Source: Rahnella sp. AA (lineage in GTDB: Bacteria > Pseudomonadota > Gammaproteobacteria > Enterobacterales > Enterobacteriaceae). Taken from it: a stretch of 64,000 nucleotides of DNA. The stretch lies in NCBI RefSeq assembly GCF_002834385.1, contig NZ_PITQ01000003.1:62001-126000 (forward strand). Direction: 5' to 3'. The position numbers were made by a program, and so were the translations under genes. The notes beneath the pieces were generated by a model, which worked only from the letters and a program-made list of their open reading frames with translations, was not told the DNA's origin and made no database searches. Each line of letters starts with the position of its first letter. Position 1 is the first letter of the stretch. Shown in pieces: positions 27,640-35,289 of this stretch.

Positions 27640-27657
27640 TCCACGCCGCAGCGTGGA
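27640..27657 (-). terminator. Intrinsic terminator of the CopD-like gene
   Basis: TCCACGC pairs with GCGTGGA around a four-base loop, followed by TTTTT on the minus strand. It lies 24 bp after the CopD-like gene's stop. Confidence 0.8.
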
Positions 27658-27680
27658 CTGTAGTGTGCCGCTAAGAGGAT

Positions 27681-28112
27681 TCAGAAAGGCCGGATAACTG
27701 CCAATATCCCGATGATAATGACGCAGATGGCAATGATCCCCGCAGCATTACGCAATAACGCAAAATCTTTTGCCGGCTGGCCGGTGGCGCGTTTACGCAA
27801 ATCACCCGAGAGCAAACCGTGAAGCGCCGAGAGGAAGAACACCACGACAATTTTAATCAGCAGCCAGGCATGCGGGAATTTGCCATAGCTGACTATCATC
27901 ACAACCCCGGCAATCCACAGCACAATCATCGCCGGGCTGGTCACACAGCGGTTCCATTTACGGACGGTGTCGAGTAACGCGATTTTGCCCGCGTTATCCT
28001 GCATTCCGGCTGTTTTAGAAAACGTAATGGAAACCAGCGCCATCGCCAGCATTCCGCCAATCCACAATATCCCGGCAATAATGTGCAGGGCATTCAGCCA
28101 CTCATGAAGCAT
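27681..28112 (-). CDS. CopD/HemJ-like four-helix membrane protein
   Basis: The 143-residue protein has four hydrophobic segments. The first carries LHIIAGILWIGGML, with a histidine near its start, and WNRCVTSPAMIVLW precedes the second. This pattern is shared by CopD-domain copper proteins and HemJ-type protoporphyrinogen oxidases. It is shorter than E. coli CopD and lacks a CopC neighbour, so copper transport is not established. The ribosome site AGAAGGAAT is good. It is a single gene with a terminator behind it. Confidence 0.75.
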   Translation of the reverse strand: MLHEWLNALHIIAGILWIGGMLAMALVSITFSKTAGMQDNAGKIALLDTVRKWNRCVTSPAMIVLWIAGVVMIVSYGKFPHAWLLIKIVVVFFLSALHGLLSGDLRKRATGQPAKDFALLRNAAGIIAICVIIIGILAVIRPF

Positions 28113-28283
28113 GTTTTATTCCTTCTAAAGTTAACGACAATGCTGGTGCGCCGGACAACGTCAACCCGCTGTCTCTTCACGGCTTTTGCTGAATTATGTC
28201 CTTTTCCCCTGATAAAGGCACGGGTAATGTCCTGGCGTTCTCACTTGCCGGTCTTTCCGTTATCTTTCTTTTTGAGCATTGAG

Positions 28284-28303
28284 TAGGTAGACTGGTATAC
28301 CTA
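28284..28303. promoter_or_regulatory. Putative TetR-family operator
   Basis: TAGGTAGACTGGTATACCTA is symmetric at 16 of 20 positions and sits 28 bp before the TetR gene start, where binding would repress the TetR-exporter transcript. Confidence 0.65.
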
Positions 28304-28331
28304 TTTAATGCTCAACCAGGATGAACCACCT

Positions 28332-28919
28332 ATGTCACAACCTGAAACGCCACCGGAAAGTGCCCGCGACCGCCTGCTCGGCGCGGCGGGAGTCCTGTTT
28401 TATAACGACGGCATCGCCGCCACGGGTATTGATGCCATCGTGAAAAGAGCCGGTGTGGCGAAGAAAAGCCTCTACAACAATTTTGAATCCAAAGCTGAGC
28501 TGGTCGCGACGTACATCACCCTCCGTCACGATGAATGGCTTGGGCTTTATGCGCGCCGGGTAAAGGACGCCGTCACACCGAAAGATAAAGTGCTCGCCGT
28601 ATTTCTGGCCTATGAAGATCACGCAGAATTTGCTTATGAGCACGGATTCCGTGGCTGCGGGTTGCTGAATGCTGCCGCCGAACTCCCTGCCGGTGCACCG
28701 GGAAGGCTGGCCGTTCGCGGGCACAAAGAGCAGATCGAATCGATTGTGACGGCTCATCTGCTGGAACTGTTCGCCGGTAATGAAGCAAAAGCACAGCGAA
28801 CGGCACGGCACTTTTCATTCCTGCTTGAGGGGGCGATTTCCCGCGCCGGGCTGGAAGGCAATGGCGAATGCGTGCGTCAGGCGATGGCGATGGCCGAAGA
28901 AATGATGGAGGCACCATGA
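28332..28919 (+). CDS. TetR-family regulator
   Basis: The 195-residue protein has an N-terminal TetR helix-turn-helix: RDRLLGAAGVLFYNDGIAATG, then AIVKRAGVAKKSLYNNFESK. A helical ligand-binding domain follows. I prefer the ATG at 28332 over 28308, which has no ribosome site and would lie against the operator. The stop overlaps the start of the EamA transporter gene (ATGA), so the regulator and exporter are co-expressed and the pair is probably autoregulated through the palindrome at 28284-28303. The inducer is unknown. Confidence 0.9.
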   Translation: MSQPETPPESARDRLLGAAGVLFYNDGIAATGIDAIVKRAGVAKKSLYNNFESKAELVATYITLRHDEWLGLYARRVKDAVTPKDKVLAVFLAYEDHAEFAYEHGFRGCGLLNAAAELPAGAPGRLAVRGHKEQIESIVTAHLLELFAGNEAKAQRTARHFSFLLEGAISRAGLEGNGECVRQAMAMAEEMMEAP

Positions 28920-29842
28920 TCAGCACGTCCGCAGAGCGGTTACTCGGTATTCTGGCGGTGGTGTTTGCCTCCGTGTTATGGGGCTCAACGGGTACGGCGG
29001 CCACGTTCGCCCCGCAGGTCAGCCCGCTGGCGATTGGTGCGGTGGCGATGGGGGTCGGTGGCCTGTTGCAGGCGGCGATTGCCGCACGCGGCATTCTCGG
29101 GCACCGCGCGGTGCTGTGCTCACACTGGCGCATTCTGCTGACCGGTGGCCTGTCCGTGGGCATCTATCCGCTGGCTTTTTATGCCTCAATGCATCTTGCG
29201 GGCGTGACCGTCGGGACCGTAATTTCCATCGGTTCCGCTCCTCTGCTTTCTGCGCTGATTGAATATTATCTCGAGGGGCAGCGGCTGACGCGGCGCTGGA
29301 TGACCGGCGCGGCCATTGGCGTCGCGGGGATGGTGCTGTTATGTCTGGCGCAAAGCAGCGCGCATGCCCTGTCCGGCCAGCAACCGCACGCGCTGGCGGG
29401 CATGGCGCTCGGCCTGCTGGCCGGGCTGACTTACGCACTTTACGCGTGGGCGGCGCGCCAGCTGATGCAGCGCGGCGTTCCTTCGCGGGTGTCGATGGGC
29501 GCAACGTTCGGCCTTGGCGGTCTTTTGCTGATGCCGGTGCTTTTCGTTACCGGCGCGCCTTTGCTGGCTTCCTGGAATAACGCCGCCGTCGGCGCTTATA
29601 TGGCGCTGATCCCGATGTTTACCGGTTACGTGTGTTTCGGTTACGCGCTGGCGCGTATTCCGGCCAGCATGGCGACCACCATCACGCTGCTTGAACCTGC
29701 CGTCGCGGCGGTTCTGGCGGTGCTGATTGTCGGAGAACGCCTGCCTGCAATGGGCTGGGCCGGCATCGGGCTGGTCGTCGCCTGCCTGATTTTTATCACC
29801 GTGCCGCTCAGAAGAAGAAAGGCATTACTCACCCCGGTCTGA
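28916..29842 (+). CDS. EamA/DMT-family transporter
   Basis: The 308-residue protein has ten predicted membrane segments in two EamA repeats. The first starts VFASVLWGSTGTAATF and the second follows LAGMALGLLAGLTYALYAW; the end of each repeat has the YYLEGQRLT or LIVGERLP signature (helix with conserved glutamate). Such proteins export amino acids or metabolites by proton exchange. The ATG at 28916 has GATGGAGG upstream and overlaps the TetR stop. An exporter controlled by the adjacent TetR is the likely role; the substrate is unknown. Confidence 0.9.
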   Translation: MISTSAERLLGILAVVFASVLWGSTGTAATFAPQVSPLAIGAVAMGVGGLLQAAIAARGILGHRAVLCSHWRILLTGGLSVGIYPLAFYASMHLAGVTVGTVISIGSAPLLSALIEYYLEGQRLTRRWMTGAAIGVAGMVLLCLAQSSAHALSGQQPHALAGMALGLLAGLTYALYAWAARQLMQRGVPSRVSMGATFGLGGLLLMPVLFVTGAPLLASWNNAAVGAYMALIPMFTGYVCFGYALARIPASMATTITLLEPAVAAVLAVLIVGERLPAMGWAGIGLVVACLIFITVPLRRRKALLTPV

Positions 29843-29846
29843 AACA

Positions 29847-29894
29847 AAATCACGCCTGTCAGCAGGTTTTCTGCCTCACAACAGGCGTGATTTT
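29847..29894 (+). terminator. Intrinsic terminator after the EamA gene
   Basis: A 13-bp stem, AAATCACGCCTGT with ACAGGCGTGATTT, closes a 20-odd-base loop and is followed by a T run. Confidence 0.8.
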
Positions 29895-29898
29895 GATA

Positions 29899-29918
29899 TT
29901 TCACAATCAGATGTGAAA
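29899..29918. promoter_or_regulatory. Inverted repeat TTTCACA-N6-TGTGAAA (putative DeoR-type operator)
   Basis: Seven-base perfect arms. The same arms recur at 30007-30030 with an eight-base spacer. The orientation (TCACA then TGTGA) is the reverse of a CRP site. Confidence 0.6.
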
Positions 29919-29954
29919 ACAGTAAACACGCGAAAATAAAATATTTCCCTTCAA

Positions 29955-29968
29955 TATCAATATTGATA
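29955..29968. promoter_or_regulatory. Palindrome TATCAATATTGATA
   Basis: A perfect 14-bp palindrome between the two TTTCACA repeats, in the promoter region of the deoR-type gene. Possible binding site for a second regulator or part of the promoter. Confidence 0.4.
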
Positions 29969-30006
29969 CAAAAAACCCACCGCTTAATCACATCGTTATT
30001 TCTGTG

Positions 30007-30030
30007 ATTTCACAACTTTTAATGTGAAAT
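30007..30030. promoter_or_regulatory. Inverted repeat ATTTCACA-N8-TGTGAAAT (putative DeoR-type operator)
   Basis: Eight-base perfect arms, 65 bp before the preferred start of the regulator gene. With 29899-29918 it forms a pair about 110 bp apart. Confidence 0.62.
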
Positions 30031-30094
30031 TGAAATGCCTAAACTGTTAAACATCGAACAGATATCGTGTTCAGTCATTTATCAGGTGGTCAGC

Positions 30095-30868
30095 GTGCTG
30101 AGTGCAAACGAACGTCGGGATTTTATTTACCGGCATATTCATGAAAATCAGGTCGCCTACTACGATGAACTGGCGACCCTGATGAATGTCTCGCACATGA
30201 CCATTCGCCGTGACGCCTCTCAGCTGGAACGTGAAGGCAAAGTTTTGCGCGTTAACGGTGGCGTCCGCTTGAGTGAGTTTTTGCATCAGGAACTGCCGTG
30301 GCAGGAAAAGTCCTACCTGAACCACAAAATTAAAAAAGAACTTGGCCAGTGCGCAATGCGCCGCATCACCGAAGGCACCATTATTTATCTGGATGCCGGT
30401 ACCACAACGTTTGAAATTGCCTGTTGCATTCCGGCTAATTTCCGCCTCACCGTCGTGACCAATGATTTCTCGATTACTCAGTTATTAATGAATAATCCGG
30501 CCATTGATCTGTTTCATGTCGGTGGCCGGGTCGATAAAAGGAATTATTCCTGCGTCGGGCTGAGTGCGGCGAATTTTGTTAAGGCCCTGAACATTGATCT
30601 GGCATTTCTGAGTACCAGTTCATGGGATTTAAAACACGGTATTTCCACCCCTTATGAAGGAAAGGCGGAAGTTAAACAGACGGTTATTTCAGTCGCAAAT
30701 CGCAGCATTTTAATTTCCGATAGCAGCAAATACGGTAAATACGGATTTTATTCGGTGTGCCCGCTGAGTACGGTCGATGAAATTATTACAGATTCGATAT
30801 CCAAAGAGTGTAAACAGGCCTTATCCGATTTAACCTCACCCAAAGTGACATTTATCGATATTTTATAA
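30095..30868 (+). CDS. DeoR-family regulator of the acid-sugar operon
   Basis: The 257-residue protein has a DeoR helix-turn-helix (ERRDFIYRHIHENQ, then VSHMTIRRDASQLEREGKVLR) and a DeoRC sugar-phosphate sensor domain (LDAGTTTFEIA, VVTNDF, HVGGRVDKRNYSCVG). The GTG at 30095 has AGGTGG upstream and gives the usual DeoR length. The ATG at 30035 would add 20 unrelated residues. It is first in a run of same-strand genes leading to OtnC- and OtnK-like enzymes, so the effector is probably a phosphorylated intermediate. The paired TTTCACA repeats upstream are its likely operators. Confidence 0.9.
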   Translation: MLSANERRDFIYRHIHENQVAYYDELATLMNVSHMTIRRDASQLEREGKVLRVNGGVRLSEFLHQELPWQEKSYLNHKIKKELGQCAMRRITEGTIIYLDAGTTTFEIACCIPANFRLTVVTNDFSITQLLMNNPAIDLFHVGGRVDKRNYSCVGLSAANFVKALNIDLAFLSTSSWDLKHGISTPYEGKAEVKQTVISVANRSILISDSSKYGKYGFYSVCPLSTVDEIITDSISKECKQALSDLTSPKVTFIDIL

Positions 30869-30880
30869 AGTGAGAAAATA

Positions 30881-31519
30881 ATGAAAGCAGAAAATAAAAT
30901 ACGCGAAGAGATTTGCTTTGCGGGGGAATCCCTGTTTAAAAGAGGCTATACGGTCGGTTCTTCCGGTAATATCAGCGCCCGTCTTGATGACGGCTGGTTA
31001 ATTACGCCAACGGATGCCTGCCTGGGGAACCTGGATCCTGAAAGAATTGCTAAAGTGAATCACCAGGGGGAATGGGTGAATGGCGATAAGCCGTCAAAAA
31101 CATTAAAACTGCATCAGGGGATATATCAGAATAACCCGCAGGCGCATTGTGTGACTCACACGCATTCGACCAACCTGGTCTTGCTGACACTGTGTGGCGT
31201 CTGGTCATCTGAGGCTATTTTACCGCCGATTACGCCTTATCAGATTATGAAAGTCGGCAAAATTCCGTTAATTAATTATCACCGCCCCGGCGCTCAGGCA
31301 GTCGCGGACATCGTTGCCACGCTGGCTAATCAGGTGCGTGGCGTGATGCTGGAACGGCTTGGGCCGGTCATCTGGGGTGACTCCGTCTCTCACGCCAGTT
31401 TCATTCTGGAAGAGCTGGAAGAAACGGCAAAATTATGGCTTAAAGCAGAAAGAAAGGTCAGCCCGCTGCCCGATGAGGCGATAAAGGAACTGTGCGCCGT
31501 ATTTGGCTGCCGCTGGTAA
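30881..31519 (+). CDS. Class II aldolase/decarboxylase, OtnC/YgbL-like
   Basis: The 212-residue protein belongs to the AraD/FucA class II aldolase fold. GSSGNISAR near residue 26 is the phosphate-binding loop, HTHSTN (about 89-94) gives two zinc histidines and NYHRPG near 129 another histidine. OtnC, its closest described relative, decarboxylates 3-oxo-tetronate 4-phosphate to dihydroxyacetone phosphate. The kinase that would make that substrate (OtnK-like) is three genes further down. It starts 12 bp after the DeoR gene, so it is in the same operon. Confidence 0.88.
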   Translation: MKAENKIREEICFAGESLFKRGYTVGSSGNISARLDDGWLITPTDACLGNLDPERIAKVNHQGEWVNGDKPSKTLKLHQGIYQNNPQAHCVTHTHSTNLVLLTLCGVWSSEAILPPITPYQIMKVGKIPLINYHRPGAQAVADIVATLANQVRGVMLERLGPVIWGDSVSHASFILEELEETAKLWLKAERKVSPLPDEAIKELCAVFGCRW

Positions 31520-31630
31520 TAATAATAATCTTATCCGAACCCTAACACAGCAACCCTGAATAATGCGTGTCGCGGAAAAATTTTCTGCACCCCTGCGGCG
31601 CAAAATATCACGGGCTATAAGGTAAATAAC

Positions 31631-32545
31631 ATGACCGCATATGACATCATGCCACGGGTGGCCTATTTGATCGCCGTATCCATGCTGGGATGGTATACAA
31701 CAAGAAAATTCAAAGTCAATTCGCAGGATATTGCGAAACTGCTGATTTATATTTTTTCACCGATTGTCTGCTTCGTGCTAATTCTAAACTCTCCGGCAAA
31801 CATTGGCTATGCTATGTATTCCGTCGTGTTTTATGTGGTCTCCTGTATCGCCGCGTTTCTGGCGTATCTGACCGGGCGTTTATTGTGGAAAGATAACCGT
31901 GCCAATTTATTTGGCGCAGCGGGCGGCCAGGGTAATGTCGGGTATTTTGTATTACCTTTGGCAATCGGCCTGCTGGGGGGAACACCTGACGGTGCAGCCG
32001 CCATCAGTATTGTGGTTTTTGCTAAAGTCGCCTCCAGTATTTATGAATTCACAGCCGCTTATTATATTACCGCCCGTGGCCGTTATTCGATTAAGAACAG
32101 CCTGATTTTGGTTTTAAAAATGCCGACGCTGCATGCGGCCATTCTTGCCCTGATTTTGAAATATTTCCACTTTGAGCTGCCGGGCATCATTAAAAGCAGC
32201 GTCGACGGGTTCGTTGGCGGTTACTCAACCCTCGGCATGATGATTATCGGGATGTCACTGGCGCGTTTCGACAAATTAATCCCTGACTGGAAATTTGCTA
32301 TCTCCTCCATTCTCTGGAAACAGGGTTTGTATGCGCTGGTCATCATCGCCATCTTCCGCTTGTTTAATCTGAGTCACTATGAATATGTGGTGATGGTCAT
32401 GCTGGCCTGTAACCCGCTGGCGGCCAACATCGCGGCGGTGGCCTCTGCACTGGATGTCCATCCGGAAAAAGCAGCGTTCGCCATTATGCTCAGCACGATC
32501 CTGGCCGTTGTCACGGTGCCACTCACCATCTGGCTGGCGATGTGA
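31631..32545 (+). CDS. AEC-family (auxin efflux carrier) transporter
   Basis: The 304-residue protein has about ten hydrophobic segments in two repeats; PIVCFVLILNSPAN and a conserved N-P region near the C-terminus (ACNPLAANIAAVASAL) fit the family. In bacteria such carriers move malonate, malate and other small organic acids. It lies between the OtnC-like and binding-protein-like genes on the same strand, so it is the likely importer of the operon's acid substrate. The 111-bp gap upstream has no clear terminator. GGTAAATAAC precedes the ATG. Confidence 0.85.
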   Translation: MTAYDIMPRVAYLIAVSMLGWYTTRKFKVNSQDIAKLLIYIFSPIVCFVLILNSPANIGYAMYSVVFYVVSCIAAFLAYLTGRLLWKDNRANLFGAAGGQGNVGYFVLPLAIGLLGGTPDGAAAISIVVFAKVASSIYEFTAAYYITARGRYSIKNSLILVLKMPTLHAAILALILKYFHFELPGIIKSSVDGFVGGYSTLGMMIIGMSLARFDKLIPDWKFAISSILWKQGLYALVIIAIFRLFNLSHYEYVVMVMLACNPLAANIAAVASALDVHPEKAAFAIMLSTILAVVTVPLTIWLAM

Positions 32546-32599
32546 ATCGCCAGACATTTTACTGATAAACGATTTTATTCACGAATAAAGGAGTTTCTT

Positions 32600-33301
32600 A
32601 TGTCTGCTTCTTCAAAAGCACTTACGCTGCAAAGCGGTCTGGTTGTCCGCTCCCCTTTTGACGCCACATTGATGGATATTTATCGCCAGGCCCACGGTGA
32701 GGTTGATATCACCTGGACACCGACAACCGTACTGATGAAGAACATCGAAAACGGGCTGACCGGTGATGTGGTTATCGTGACCGATCAGGCCATGGATGAG
32801 CTGGTCGCCAAAGGCGTCGTCGATGCGGAAAGTTGCAAAAAGCTTATCGTGTCACGCATCGGCTTTGCGGTAAAACAGGGCGAAGCGAAACCTGATGTTT
32901 CAACGCCGCAGGCACTGACGCAGACCCTGCTCGACACCCGCTCTGTTTGTTATTCCATTGGCGGAGCCAGCGGGATCCACTTCAAAACGGTGCTGGGCCG
33001 CCTGGGGATCGAAGCGGAAGTGGATGCCAAAGCCTGCCCGATCCCGGAAGGCTTCACGGCTGAAAAACTCATCACCGGCGAAGCCAGCCTGGCCGTTCAG
33101 CAAATCAGCGAACTGCTGGTGGTCTCCGGCATTGAAATCGTCGGTCGTCTGCCGGAAGAACTGCAAAAAGTCACGTCCTTTACTATCGGGCTTTACAGCC
33201 AGTCACAGCAAAAACAGAAAGGCGCTGCGCTGATTGAGATTGTGACGTCACAGGCTTCAAAAGAAGCCTACGCCCGCTTCGGGCTCGATTGCCGCTTCTG
33301 A
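32600..33301 (+). CDS. Cytosolic periplasmic-binding-protein-fold protein (SBP_bac_11/ModA-like)
   Basis: The 233-residue protein resembles type 2 solute-binding proteins of the molybdate-binding group: GDVVIVTDQAMDELVAKGVV, a central RIGFAVKQG strand crossing and IGGASGIHF. It has no signal peptide or lipobox, and there is no ABC permease or ATPase nearby. It is therefore probably cytosolic and may be an enzyme, or a sensor for the operon's substrate, rather than a transport component. AAGGAG precedes the ATG. I do not know a described function for this protein in this gene order. Confidence 0.7.
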   Translation: MSASSKALTLQSGLVVRSPFDATLMDIYRQAHGEVDITWTPTTVLMKNIENGLTGDVVIVTDQAMDELVAKGVVDAESCKKLIVSRIGFAVKQGEAKPDVSTPQALTQTLLDTRSVCYSIGGASGIHFKTVLGRLGIEAEVDAKACPIPEGFTAEKLITGEASLAVQQISELLVVSGIEIVGRLPEELQKVTSFTIGLYSQSQQKQKGAALIEIVTSQASKEAYARFGLDCRF

Positions 33302-33326
33302 TACCAGCGGAGCACGGGAGAACAAC

Positions 33327-34004
33327 ATGTCTAAAACGATTGTATTGTTGCACGCAACGCCGGTGGCGATGCAGCCCATCAGTGATGCCATGGCTGAGCT
33401 GTGGCCGGATGCCACACCGGTTAACTTGCTGGATGACGGCTTATCCCTGGAGCGCGCGAAAGATAAAGAGTTAACCGAAGCCCTGACCGCACGTTTTATC
33501 CGTTTTGGCGAATATGCCCGTGATATGGGTGTGGATGGCATTCTCGCCACCTGCTCCGCTTTTGGTGAAGCATTGGAAAAACTGGCCGACAAGCTGGATA
33601 TTCCCGTGCTTAAACCGAACGAAGCCATGTTTGCCAGCGCTATTGCCGCAGGCAACCGCGTCGGCATGGTGGCCACTTTCCGCCCGGCAATCGCCGGGAT
33701 GGAGAAAGAGTTTTATGACATGGCTGCAAGGCTGAATAAAACGGTTTCGCTGACCACCGTTTGTGCCGAAGGCGCAATCGATCAACTGCGCGCAGGCAAC
33801 GACAGCGCTCATAATCAGCTTGTGGCGCAATACGCCCGGCAACTGACAGAATGTGATGCCATTATGCTGGCTCATTTCTCCACCTCCCGCGCGCTGAAAG
33901 ATGTTCAGGCCGTCACTGATGTGCCCGTACTGGCCGCGCCGCAGGCTGCCGTCACCGAGATGAAAAAGCGCGTGATGCAAACTGAAGGAAACACGACATG
34001 CTGA
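33327..34004 (+). CDS. Aspartate/glutamate racemase-family enzyme
   Basis: The 225-residue protein has the two pseudosymmetric halves of the Asp/Glu racemase superfamily, each with a catalytic cysteine region expected. ATCSAFGEAL near residue 72 fits the first (Cys74). The second half has LAHFSTSR where a cysteine is often found, so the second cysteine seems replaced, as in some decarboxylases and isomerases of the fold. It overlaps the kinase gene by 7 bp, implying coupled action. It may isomerise or epimerise an acid sugar or its keto form before phosphorylation, which is inference. Confidence 0.78.
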   Translation: MSKTIVLLHATPVAMQPISDAMAELWPDATPVNLLDDGLSLERAKDKELTEALTARFIRFGEYARDMGVDGILATCSAFGEALEKLADKLDIPVLKPNEAMFASAIAAGNRVGMVATFRPAIAGMEKEFYDMAARLNKTVSLTTVCAEGAIDQLRAGNDSAHNQLVAQYARQLTECDAIMLAHFSTSRALKDVQAVTDVPVLAAPQAAVTEMKKRVMQTEGNTTC

Positions 34005-35269
34005 TAGGTATCATCGCCGATGATTTCACAGGTGCCAGTGATATTGGTGTGACGCTGGCGAAAGGCCTGGCGGACGAAGGTGGCCTGAAAACCGCACTTT
34101 ATATGGGGATCCCTTCTGTTCCCGCCGTGCCACACATTGCCGCTGGCGTGATTGCCCTGAAAAGCCGTTCACTCCCCGCTGAAGAGGCCGTTGCACAGTC
34201 TCTCGCGGCATGCGAATGGCTGCTGCAACAAGGCTGCCAGCAGATTGTTTTCAAATATTGCTCAACGTTTGATTCAACACCTGCGGGCAATATCGGCCCG
34301 GTGGCCGAAGCATTAGCGCAAAAGCTTGGCGCGTCGGGCGTTGTCGTCTGCCCGGCGTTTCCGGATATGGGCCGTACCCTGTTTCAGGGGCATCTGTTTG
34401 TCGGCGAACATCCGCTCAATGAATCCGGGATGGAAAACCACCCGCTGACGCCGATGACCGATCCGGATATCCGGCGAGTACTGGCGGCGCAATCTCAGTC
34501 CCCTCAGGGTTTTGTCGCCTGGCAGCAGGTTCAGCGCGGCAGCGCTGTGCTGCGGGAAGCCCTGGCCTCGCAGGCGCAGGCGGGGAATTGCCTGGTGGTC
34601 GCTGATGCCATCACTAATGCAGATTTAATTACTCTCGGTGCCGCCTGCGACAACGCACGGCTGTTGACCGGCGGTTCGGCGATTGCTCAGGGTTTGCCGC
34701 ATAACTTTATCGCCCGTGGCGAAGCACAGGGTTCCGTACCGGAAAATATCGGCGTGACGGGTCCCGGGGCCATTCTGGTTGGCAGTTGTTCGCGAATGAC
34801 ATTGCGCCAGATTGCCTGGCACGCCAGGTCTCACGCGGTCATGCAGATTGATGCAGAAGAGCTGATACAGGGCACCGTTTCCCTGACTCCGTTACTGGCG
34901 TTTATCGGCGAAAACCAGCACCGCGCCCCCCTGATCACCACGTCCGGCGAAGTATCACGCGTCACCGCGTTACAGGATAAATATGGCCGGGAAAAAGTGG
35001 CGCACGTCATTGAAGATTTCTTTGCCAGACTGGCGGTATCTCTGGCGGATGCCGGGGTAAAACGCCTGGTCGTCGGCGGCGGTGAAACATCCGGTGCCGT
35101 GGTGAAAGGGCTGATGCTCGATTCCGTCGTGATCGGGGCAGAAATCAGCACCGGCGTTCCGGCCCTGCTGGCAACGCGTCGCGCACAACCTATGGCGCTG
35201 GCCTTAAAATCAGGCAATTTCGGCGGTGAAGACTTCTTCAGCGCCGCATTTCAGACACTGGCCCCTTAA
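33998..35269 (+). CDS. Four-carbon acid sugar kinase, OtnK/YgbK-like (DUF1537)
   Basis: The 423-residue protein has the DUF1537 layout. The N-terminal substrate domain opens IGIIADDFTGASDIG and has KYCSTFDSTPAGNIGP near residue 86. The C-terminal nucleotide domain holds VVGGGETSGAVVKGL near residue 355. OtnK phosphorylates 3-oxo-tetronate at O4; the product is decarboxylated by OtnC. Its first codons overlap the racemase gene. Its stop codon lies inside the loop region of the operon terminator. The length equals YgbK-type kinases. The true substrate could differ, given the unusual partner genes. Confidence 0.9.
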   Translation: MLIGIIADDFTGASDIGVTLAKGLADEGGLKTALYMGIPSVPAVPHIAAGVIALKSRSLPAEEAVAQSLAACEWLLQQGCQQIVFKYCSTFDSTPAGNIGPVAEALAQKLGASGVVVCPAFPDMGRTLFQGHLFVGEHPLNESGMENHPLTPMTDPDIRRVLAAQSQSPQGFVAWQQVQRGSAVLREALASQAQAGNCLVVADAITNADLITLGAACDNARLLTGGSAIAQGLPHNFIARGEAQGSVPENIGVTGPGAILVGSCSRMTLRQIAWHARSHAVMQIDAEELIQGTVSLTPLLAFIGENQHRAPLITTSGEVSRVTALQDKYGREKVAHVIEDFFARLAVSLADAGVKRLVVGGGETSGAVVKGLMLDSVVIGAEISTGVPALLATRRAQPMALALKSGNFGGEDFFSAAFQTLAP

Positions 35270-35283
35270 AGGGGCCGGTTTTA
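35260..35283 (+). terminator. Terminator overlapping the otnK-like stop codon
   Basis: GGCCCC (35260-35265) pairs with GGGGCC (35271-35276), with the TAA stop in the loop, then GGTTTTAT. Translation to the stop would melt the stem unless ribosomes release quickly. Confidence 0.7.
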
Positions 35284-35289
35284 TCCCTT

